A stretch of 21,694 nucleotides of DNA from NCBI GenBank assembly GCA_001797815.1, contig MGQK01000081.1, positions 159,474 through 181,167 on the forward strand, read 5' to 3'. The stretch's first letter is position 1. Every line of letters begins with the position of its first letter. The notes beneath the pieces were generated by a model. It saw only the letters and a program-made list of their open reading frames with translations, had not been told where the DNA came from and ran no database searches. The position numbers and the translations under genes are program-made. This DNA is from Deltaproteobacteria bacterium RBG_13_61_14 (GTDB lineage Bacteria > RBG-13-61-14). Below are positions 12,973-21,694 of this stretch, piece after piece.

Positions 12973-12993
12973 GCACAGGTTTCAAACCTGTGC
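12973..12993. repeat. Palindrome between tRNA-Gly and tRNA-Thr
   Basis: GCACAGGTTT (12973-12982) and AAACCTGTGC (12984-12993) are perfect 10-bp arms around a single C. It lies in the 39-bp spacer of the tRNA cluster. It could be a short REP-type repeat or an RNA-processing hairpin. Confidence 0.6.
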
Positions 12994-13001
12994 CACGCCG
13001 G

Positions 13002-13077
13002 GCCCACGTAGCTCAGTTGGTAGAGCAATTCCTTGGTAAGGAATAGGTCACCGGTTCAAGTCCGGTCGTGGGCTCCA
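13002..13077 (+). tRNA. tRNA-Thr (anticodon GGT)
   Basis: The 76-nt cloverleaf has acceptor GCCCACG/CGTGGGC, anticodon arm ATTCC-TTGGTAA-GGAAT, T-arm ACCGG/CCGGT, discriminator T and encoded CCA (13075-13077). It occupies the place of E. coli thrT, which is normally followed by tuf; here rpmG follows after 49 bp. Confidence 0.96.
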
Positions 13078-13126
13078 GTTCGAGGCGGAAGCGGAAGGTG
13101 GCGCGAGAAGAAGATAGGTTAAGAGG

Positions 13127-13288
13127 ATGGCCAAGGACACACGAATCATTATCCAGTTGGCGTGCGGAGAGTGCAAACGGCGGAACTATTCCACCACCAA
13201 GAACAAGAAGACCAGCACCGAAAAACTGGTGCTGAAGAAATATTGCCGGCACTGCCGCAAGCATACGCCGCACAAGGAAGTGAAATAA
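13127..13288 (+). CDS. rpmG: 50S ribosomal protein L33 (zinc-ribbon form)
   Basis: This is a 53-residue large-subunit protein. The start [20 protein letters not shown] and the ending [16 protein letters not shown] are typical of L33. The four cysteines C13, C16, C40 and C43 form the zinc ribbon of the C+ paralogue, so no zinc-independent substitution has occurred. AGAGG lies directly before the ATG. The gene sits between tRNA-Thr(GGT) and tRNA-Trp, the conserved position for rpmG in many bacteria. It is probably read from the tRNA promoter or by read-through towards secE. Confidence 0.95.
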   Translation: MAKDTRIIIQLACGECKRRNYSTTKNKKTSTEKLVLKKYCRHCRKHTPHKEVK

Positions 13289-13320
13289 GCGCGTTGCGGC
13301 GTTACGGCCCGGCCGGGTGC

Positions 13321-13396
13321 AGGCCACTAGCTCAATTGGCAGAGCACCGGACTCCAAATCCGGGGGTTGGGGGTTCAACTCCCTCGTGGCCTGCCA
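13321..13396 (+). tRNA. tRNA-Trp (anticodon CCA)
   Basis: The 76-nt cloverleaf has acceptor AGGCCAC/GTGGCCT, anticodon arm CCGGA-CTCCAAA-TCCGG, T-arm GGGGG/CCCTC with one G-T pair, discriminator G and encoded CCA (13394-13396). It lies 25 bp before secE, a widely conserved neighbour. Confidence 0.96.
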
Positions 13397-13421
13397 GGAA
13401 TAAAGCAGCCAGGGTGCAGGG

Positions 13422-13802
13422 ATGACACTGGACAATCAACGGATCATGCAGGGCAGCCTGTATGTGATGGGCGTGATCGCGGGCTACGTGCTTTACAAGT
13501 TCGTGGCTTCGATCGTGGACCTGCTCGCGCCCAATCTCATGCTGGGAAGCGTTCCCCTCGACCGGCTGCTCGGGTTCGGGTTCGTGGCCGCCGGGCTCGG
13601 CGCCGCGGAATTTGCCCGCCGCCACCCGGTGGCGAACGTGTTCTTCCTGGAAGTGATCGGGGAGCTCAGGAAGGTCACCTGGCCCAATTGGAAAGAGGTG
13701 CGCGGGGCCACGGTGGTGGTGCTGGTGATGACCTTTGCGGTGGCGATCCTGCTTTTTATTCTGGACAAGATCTTTGACCTGGGACTGAGAGTGCTGCTCT
13801 AG
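13422..13802 (+). CDS. secE: Preprotein translocase subunit SecE
   Basis: This is a 126-residue inner-membrane subunit of SecYEG. The diagnostic amphipathic helix and hinge ELRKVTWPNWKEV is at 81-93, followed by the essential membrane helix at about 96-115. Two further hydrophobic segments (about 11-33 and 47-64) give the three-helix form known from E. coli, rather than the single-helix form of Gram-positives. GGGTGCAGGG precedes the ATG. nusG begins 14 bp after the stop, the classic secE-nusG pair. Confidence 0.96.
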   Translation: MTLDNQRIMQGSLYVMGVIAGYVLYKFVASIVDLLAPNLMLGSVPLDRLLGFGFVAAGLGAAEFARRHPVANVFFLEVIGELRKVTWPNWKEVRGATVVVLVMTFAVAILLFILDKIFDLGLRVLL

Positions 13803-13816
13803 GCCGGAGACGAGCC

Positions 13817-14350
13817 ATGACCGACGAACTGAAATGGTATGTGATCCACACTTATTCCGGCTTTGAGAACAAGGCCCGGGAAGCCCTGCTCGAGCGGATC
13901 CAGCGGATGGGGATGCAGGACAAGTTCGGGGACGTGCTGATCCCGGCCGAGGAAGTGGTGGAGCTGGTCAAGGGCAAGCGCAGGGTGAGCAAGCGCAAGT
14001 ACTTTCCCGGTTACATCCTGGTCAAGATGTTGCTGTCGGAAGAGACCTGGCACCTGGTCAAGAACACTCCCAAGATCACCGGTTTTGTCGGGAGCGCGAC
14101 CAACCCGCCTTCGATTTCGGAAGAGGAAGCGATCCGGCTCACCCAGATGATCGAGGCGGAGGTGGCGCCCAGGCCCAAGGAGAGCTTTGAGCGGGGCGAG
14201 GCGGTGCGGGTGGTGGACGGGCCCTTTATCGGCTTCAACGGGTTGGTGGATGAGGCCAAGCCGGAGAAGGGCAAGGTCAAGGTGCTGATCAGCATTTTCG
14301 GCCGGCAGACGCCGGTGGAGTTGGACTTCGTGCAAGTGGAGAAAAACTAG
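13817..14350 (+). CDS. nusG: Transcription termination/antitermination factor NusG
   Basis: This 177-residue factor binds RNA polymerase and links it to Rho or the ribosome. The NGN domain covers about 1-115, starting WYVIHTYSGFENKAREALLE and including PGYILVKM and GFVGSATNP. The C-terminal KOW domain starts near 125 with GEAVRVVDGPFIGFNG and ends VKVLISIFGRQTPVELDF. Length and domain order are normal for a minimal NusG, with no insert. It follows secE closely and precedes rplK by 76 bp of hairpin-containing leader. Confidence 0.97.
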   Translation: MTDELKWYVIHTYSGFENKAREALLERIQRMGMQDKFGDVLIPAEEVVELVKGKRRVSKRKYFPGYILVKMLLSEETWHLVKNTPKITGFVGSATNPPSISEEEAIRLTQMIEAEVAPRPKESFERGEAVRVVDGPFIGFNGLVDEAKPEKGKVKVLISIFGRQTPVELDFVQVEKN

Positions 14351-14411
14351 GCAGGCTCATCTGCCTGGTCGTGGGTTGGATTAAGGTTGGGGCAGGCCCG
14401 GGCGCCTGCCC
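14349..14411 (+). promoter_or_regulatory. Hairpin leader of rplK, possible L1 autoregulation site
   Basis: AGGCAG/CTGCCT (14349-14366) overlaps the nusG stop. GGGCAGGC (14390-14397) and GCCTGCCC (14404-14411) form an 8-bp stem ending directly before the GGGAGAGG ribosome site of rplK. In E. coli L1 represses rplKA by binding a leader at this location. The site is positional evidence only; the L1 contact motif was not verified. Confidence 0.4.
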
Positions 14412-14426
14412 GGGAGAGGCAATCGG

Positions 14427-14849
14427 ATGAAAAAGATTGCGGCCAAGATCAAGTTGCAGGTCCCGGCGGGTCAGGCCACGGCCGCGCCGCCGGTGGGACC
14501 GGCCTTGGGCCAGCACGGGGTGAACATCCCGGAGTTTATCAAGCAGTTCAACGCGGCCACCGGCAAGGAAGAGCCGGGGATTTTGATCCCGGTGATGATC
14601 ACGGTGTTCAGCGACCGGTCGTTTACCTTTGAGACCCATACCCCGCCGGCCTCGGTGCTTTTGAAGAAGGCGGCGCAGATCGCCAAGGGGAGCAAGGAGC
14701 CGCACAAGGAATACGTGGGCCAGGTGTCGGAGGCGCAGGTGAAGCAGATCGCGGAGTTGAAGATGCGAGACCTGAACGCCAAGGATCTGGAAGGGGCGAT
14801 CCGGATCATCAAGGGCACGGCGCGGAGCATGGGCATCCGGGTGGTATGA
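14427..14849 (+). CDS. rplK: 50S ribosomal protein L11
   Basis: This 140-residue protein forms the GTPase-associated stalk base on 23S rRNA. The N-terminal [20 protein letters not shown] and [16 protein letters not shown] blocks are the L11 signature, followed by [17 protein letters not shown]. The C-terminal RNA-binding domain includes the flexible [19 protein letters not shown] and ends [11 protein letters not shown]. Length matches the family. It is paired with rplA 12 bp downstream. Confidence 0.97.
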   Translation: MKKIAAKIKLQVPAGQATAAPPVGPALGQHGVNIPEFIKQFNAATGKEEPGILIPVMITVFSDRSFTFETHTPPASVLLKKAAQIAKGSKEPHKEYVGQVSEAQVKQIAELKMRDLNAKDLEGAIRIIKGTARSMGIRVV

Positions 14850-14861
14850 GGTAGGCAGGAG

Positions 14862-15569
14862 ATGAAGAAGCGGAGCAAGAGATACAACGAGCTGCGGAAC
14901 AAAGTCGGGCAGGGCAAGCTCTACACCCTGGAAGAGGCGATTAAGCTGCTTTGCGAGCTCAAGGCGGCCAAGTTCGACGAGACTATTGACTTGGCCATGC
15001 GCCTGGGGGTGGACCCGCGCAAGTCGGAGCAGATGGTGCGGGGCACCACGGTGCTGCCCCACGGCTTGGGCAAGGCGGTCCGGGTGCTGGTCTTTGCCAA
15101 GGGGGAGAAGGAGAAGGAGGCGCAGGAGGCGGGAGCGGAGTTCGTGGGTTCGGAGGACCTGATCAAGAAGATCCAGGAGGGCTGGCTGGATTTCGACCAG
15201 GCCGTGGCCACCCCCGATATGATGGGCCAGGTAAGCAAGCTGGGCAAGATCCTGGGGCCGCGGGGCTTGATGCCCAACCCCAAGACCGGCACCGTGACCT
15301 TTGACGTGGCCAAGGCGGTGCAGGAAGCCAAGGCCGGCAAGGTCGAGTTCCGCACCGAAAAGGCGGGCATCGTCCACTGTCCCATCGGCAAGCTCAGTTT
15401 CGGCTACGACAAGCTCAAGGAAAACCTGACTTCCCTGGCCGAGCAAGTGAACCGGGCCAAGCCCGATTCGGCCAAGGGCACCTACATCCGCTCGATGGTG
15501 ATTTCCTCAACGATGGGCCCGGGGATTAAAATTGATCCCTTAAGCCTCAAGGAACTGAAACCCCAATAA
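14862..15569 (+). CDS. rplA: 50S ribosomal protein L1
   Basis: This 235-residue L1-stalk protein acts in E-site tRNA release and as a translational repressor in many bacteria. The family marks are [21 protein letters not shown], then [19 protein letters not shown], and the highly conserved [20 protein letters not shown]. Length and domain order are normal. It ends 314 bp before rplJ, an unusually repeat-laden leader. Confidence 0.97.
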   Translation: MKKRSKRYNELRNKVGQGKLYTLEEAIKLLCELKAAKFDETIDLAMRLGVDPRKSEQMVRGTTVLPHGLGKAVRVLVFAKGEKEKEAQEAGAEFVGSEDLIKKIQEGWLDFDQAVATPDMMGQVSKLGKILGPRGLMPNPKTGTVTFDVAKAVQEAKAGKVEFRTEKAGIVHCPIGKLSFGYDKLKENLTSLAEQVNRAKPDSAKGTYIRSMVISSTMGPGIKIDPLSLKELKPQ

Positions 15570-15613
15570 GGCGGGAGCACCCGCAAGGAGTTAGGAAGCT
15601 TCACGAAACATCC

Positions 15614-15636
15614 TGGGTCTCGCCGAGACCCGTTTT
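15614..15636 (+). terminator. Attenuator-like hairpin downstream of rplA
   Basis: GGGTCTC (15615-15621) and GAGACCC (15625-15631) form a perfect 7-bp stem with a GCC loop. GTTTTG follows. The T tract is short, so partial termination between rplKA and rplJL is the likely effect, if any. Confidence 0.4.
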
Positions 15637-15637
15637 G

Positions 15638-15740
15638 ACCTGTCAGAGACAGCAGGTTCCGAGAGGGGACAGCATTCAGATGCTGTCCCCTGATTAAGCC
15701 ATGCGCAACGCGTGGGCCTGCCGAGACGGGGAGTCCGAGT
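15638..15740 (+). promoter_or_regulatory. Ribosomal protein L10 leader (rplJL autoregulation)
   Basis: GCAGG (15652-15656) within GAGACAGCAGGTTCC pairs with CCTGC (15717-15721) within GGGCCTGCCGAGAC. The closed region holds two hairpins, a 12-bp stem at 15664-15691 and CCATGCG/CGCGTGG (15699-15715), separated by ATTAAG. The GACAGCAGG, TTAA and CCTGCCGAG elements and their position before rplJ fit the L10 leader, to which L10(L12)4 binds to repress rplJL translation. Boundaries are approximate. Confidence 0.6.
15664..15691. repeat. 12-bp perfect palindrome inside the L10 leader
   Basis: AGGGGACAGCAT (15664-15675) and ATGCTGTCCCCT (15680-15691) surround the loop TCAG. It forms the first arm of the proposed L10 leader and looks like a REP-type repeat placed there. 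Confidence 0.65.
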
Positions 15741-15802
15741 GGCGAGGAGGCCATTCCCCCCAACTTTGACAGGGGGCCCGTAGGGCCGAACCTGGTTGAA
15801 GA

Positions 15803-15857
15803 AGGTTCCCGGTTTCTGGTTTCGGGTTCTGAACCAGGAACCCGACACCAGGAACCT
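15803..15857. repeat. Long imperfect inverted repeat before rplJ
   Basis: Arms 15804-15829 and 15831-15856 are complementary at 21 of 26 positions; one outer A-T pair extends them. Each arm is built of GGTTCC, CTGGT and GGGTTC blocks, so short direct repeats coexist with the inverted one. The ribosome site and start codon of rplJ follow within 27 bp, so RNA folding here could affect initiation. Confidence 0.6.
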
Positions 15858-15883
15858 GAACAAGGAAGGGGGGTGGTGGAAAA

Positions 15884-16411
15884 ATGAAACGCGACGAAAA
15901 ACAGGCCTTTATCGCCGAGATGAAGGGCCGCCTCGAGAAGGCGCCGGGCGCGGTGGCCGCGGATTTCCGCGGGCTGGATATGGAAAGCATCACCGAGCTG
16001 CGGCGCAAGATGCGTGCCGAGTCGGTGGATTTCCGGGTGGTCAAGAACACGCTCACCCGCCGCGCCGCGGAGGGCACGCCCTTGGCGCCGCTGGTCTCGC
16101 TGCTGGAAGGGCCCACGGCCCTGGCCGTGCATCCGGAAGACCCGACCATACCGGCCCGGATCCTCTCGGAGTTCGCCCGCAGCCACGAGGCGCTCAAGAT
16201 CAAGGGCGGGGTTTTGGTCGGCCGGCTGCTCAATCCCCGGGAGGTGGAAGCGCTGGCCCGGTTGCCCCGGCGGCCCCAGATGCTGGCCCTGCTGGCCGGC
16301 GTCTTGATGGCCGGGCCGCAGAAAATGGCGGCGCTCCTGGCCGCGGGTCCGCGCCGGATGGCGGGATTGATTTTGGCGTTAAAAGAAAAGCAAGCCAGCG
16401 CGAGCGCTTAG
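15884..16411 (+). CDS. rplJ: 50S ribosomal protein L10
   Basis: This 175-residue protein anchors L7/L12 dimers on the ribosome. The start [21 protein letters not shown] and then [24 protein letters not shown] are typical of L10. The middle has [20 protein letters not shown]. The C-terminal helix that binds L7/L12 dimers lies after about residue 135 and ends [13 protein letters not shown] purine-rich GGAAGGGGGG upstream serves as ribosome site. It is followed by rplL after 38 bp. Confidence 0.97.
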   Translation: MKRDEKQAFIAEMKGRLEKAPGAVAADFRGLDMESITELRRKMRAESVDFRVVKNTLTRRAAEGTPLAPLVSLLEGPTALAVHPEDPTIPARILSEFARSHEALKIKGGVLVGRLLNPREVEALARLPRRPQMLALLAGVLMAGPQKMAALLAAGPRRMAGLILALKEKQASASA

Positions 16412-16449
16412 ACTTCGCGCTCGCCGGCTGGTTAAGGGAGGATCGAACC

Positions 16450-16830
16450 ATGTCTGAAAAGTTGACTCACGAACAATTGTTGGACGCCTTCGCGGGCATG
16501 ACCCTGATCGAACTGAGCGAATTTCAGAAGGCGTTTGAGGAACGCTTTGGCGTCACCGCCGCGGTGGCGGCGGTGGCGGCCCCGGCCGGAGGCGCCGGCC
16601 CGGCGGCGGCGGAAGAGCAGACCGAGTTCACCGCGATCTTGTCCAACATTGGGGAGCAGCGGATCAACGTGATCAAGGAGATCCGGGCCATCACCGGGTT
16701 GGGCCTCAAGGAGGCCAAGGCCCTGGTCGAAGGCGCGCCCCAGCCGATCAAGGAGAACGTGTCCAAGGCCGAGGCCGAGGACATCAAGAAGAAGCTGCAG
16801 GCCGTGGGCGCGGCGGTGGAAATCAAGTAA
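16450..16830 (+). CDS. rplL: 50S ribosomal protein L7/L12
   Basis: This 126-residue stalk protein recruits translational GTPases. The N-terminal dimerisation domain ([20 protein letters not shown]) is followed by an Ala/Gly-rich hinge at about 38-58. The conserved C-terminal domain contains KINV-like [20 protein letters not shown] and [24 protein letters not shown] seven bases ahead fixes the start at 16450. The same frame stays open far upstream through rplJ, but that extension is out of frame with L10 and is not coding. Confidence 0.96.
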   Translation: MSEKLTHEQLLDAFAGMTLIELSEFQKAFEERFGVTAAVAAVAAPAGGAGPAAAEEQTEFTAILSNIGEQRINVIKEIRAITGLGLKEAKALVEGAPQPIKENVSKAEAEDIKKKLQAVGAAVEIK

Positions 16831-16835
16831 AAGTG

Positions 16836-16855
16836 CGCGGGTGAGGGCACCCGCG
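16836..16855 (+). other. Hairpin in the rplL-rpoB spacer
   Basis: CGCGGGTG (16836-16843) and CACCCGCG (16848-16855) form an 8-bp stem with loop AGGG. No T tract follows. In E. coli this spacer carries an attenuator and an RNase III site; a processing or attenuation role here is inferred from position. Confidence 0.4.
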
Positions 16856-16878
16856 GCCCGAAGCGAGGGGGAAAAGGG

Positions 16879-20988
<4,110 letters not shown>

Positions 20989-21006
20989 GGGTAGCGACCC
21001 CTACCC
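20989..21006 (+). other. Small hairpin in the rpoB-rpoC spacer
   Basis: GGGTAG (20989-20994) and CTACCC (21001-21006) form a 6-bp stem directly after the rpoB stop and just before AAGGAG of rpoC. It may limit or set rpoC translation; weak evidence. Confidence 0.3.
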
Positions 21007-21018
21007 AAGGAGAACGCC

Positions 21019-21694
21019 GTGAAAGATCTTGCTTTCGGAATGTTCGAGAAGCCGAAAAGCCCCTTGAGCTTCAGCGCGGTGCGGATCTCGCTCGCCTCGC
21101 CCGACAAGATCAAGGAATGGTCGTACGGGGAGGTGAGGAAGCCGGAGACCATCAACTACCGGACCTTCAAGCCCGAGCGGGAAGGACTGTTCTGCGCCAA
21201 GATCTTCGGTCCGGTCAAGGACTACGAGTGCAACTGCGGCAAGTATAAGCGGATGAAACACCGCGGCATCACCTGCGAGAAATGCGGGGTCGAGGTGATC
21301 AAGTCCAAGGTCCGGCGCGAGCGCCTGGGCCACATTGACCTGGCCACCCCCGTCGCCCACATCTGGTTCGTGAAAAGCCTGCCCTGCCGGATCGGGATGC
21401 TCCTCGAGCTGACCCTCCGGGAAGTGGAGAAGGTGCTCTATTACGAGTCCTTGATCGTGGTGGATCCCGGCAACACCGAGCTTTTAGCCGGCCAGCTCAT
21501 CAACGAGGACAACTACCGGAAGCTTCTTTCCGAGGGCGCCCGCTTCGAAGCGGGGATGGGCGCCGAGACCCTGCACCAGATGCTGACCAAGATTGACCTG
21601 GACGAACTCTCCGCCAGCCTGCGGGCGGAGATGAAGAAGACCAAGTCCGATGCCAAGCGGACCAAGCAGACCAAGCGGCTGCGGGTGGTCGAAG
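21019..21694 (+). CDS. rpoC: DNA-directed RNA polymerase subunit beta' (5' part)
   Basis: Only the first 225 codons are present, because the gene runs off the end of the window. A GTG start is used, with AAGGAG six bases upstream at 21007-21012. The N-terminus has [20 protein letters not shown] and [20 protein letters not shown], both standard. The first zinc site is complete: Cys71, Cys73, Cys86 and Cys89 in [39 protein letters not shown] follows as expected. The last residues are Lys/Thr-rich. The frame is intact throughout. Confidence 0.96.
   Translation, partial: MKDLAFGMFEKPKSPLSFSAVRISLASPDKIKEWSYGEVRKPETINYRTFKPEREGLFCAKIFGPVKDYECNCGKYKRMKHRGITCEKCGVEVIKSKVRRERLGHIDLATPVAHIWFVKSLPCRIGMLLELTLREVEKVLYYESLIVVDPGNTELLAGQLINEDNYRKLLSEGARFEAGMGAETLHQMLTKIDLDELSASLRAEMKKTKSDAKRTKQTKRLRVVE

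Noticed and set aside
12731-13435. Minus-strand open frames with phrases such as GIRTRDPQLGRLTLCQLSY and RELNPQPPDLESGALPIEL
   Set aside because: These are antisense readings of the tRNA-Gly, tRNA-Thr and tRNA-Trp genes, again a known annotation artefact.
15796-16449. Plus-strand frame continuous with rplL and open far upstream through rplJ, suggesting an L7/L12 fusion
   Set aside because: It overlaps the well-supported rplJ gene in another frame, and a clear ribosome site sets the rplL start at 16450. GC-rich DNA has few chance stops.

Overview
The window is GC-rich DNA from a diderm bacterium, most likely an anaerobe near the Deltaproteobacteria/Desulfobacterota. The evidence for that placement is indirect: a lipoprotein transporter component, a CCG-type heterodisulfide-reductase-like iron-sulfur protein beside two FAD-linked oxidases, a URO-D/MtaA-family protein, a three-helix SecE and a proteobacterial-style RpoB. 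The lineage is an inference and could be another anaerobic phylum.

Positions 1 to about 12,220 are accessory metabolism, read leftward apart from one tRNA. A first leftward cluster (4290 to 174) starts at a good sigma-70-type promoter. It holds a DUF6282-type metal hydrolase, a ribose-type ABC permease, a small four-helix-bundle (S23/IVP) gene, a periplasmic sugar-binding lipoprotein and a cupin. No ATPase gene accompanies the transporter. tRNA-Arg(TCT) lies on the plus strand beside this cluster, followed by palindromic repeats. A second leftward cluster (12219 to 5024) holds an exported protein of unknown family, an iron-sulfur electron-transfer subunit, two different FAD-linked oxidase subunits and a URO-D-family protein. 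The middle three genes look like one GlcDEF/lactate-dehydrogenase-like redox complex with unknown substrate.

Positions 12,596 to 21,694 are the conserved information-processing block, read rightward: tRNA-Thr(TGT), tRNA-Tyr(GTA), tRNA-Gly(TCC), tRNA-Thr(GGT), rpmG, tRNA-Trp(CCA), secE, nusG, rplK, rplA, an L10-type leader, rplJ, rplL, rpoB and the start of rpoC. The order is the same as the E. coli thrU-tyrU-glyT-thrT / secE-nusG-rplKAJL-rpoBC region, but tuf is missing between tRNA-Thr(GGT) and rpmG.

The intergenic DNA is rich in palindromic repeats. A dispersed hairpin family occurs at 38-160 and again at 4902-4977. Other elements are a CCGCGGAT-type inverted pair (577-790), a TIR-bounded composite (4777-4897), twin GGGCGC palindromes (6212-6272), a palindrome inside the tRNA cluster, and two strong palindromes inside the rplA-rplJ leader. 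The S23 gene is bracketed by inverted arrays of four 7-bp repeats, which makes it look like an inserted cassette.
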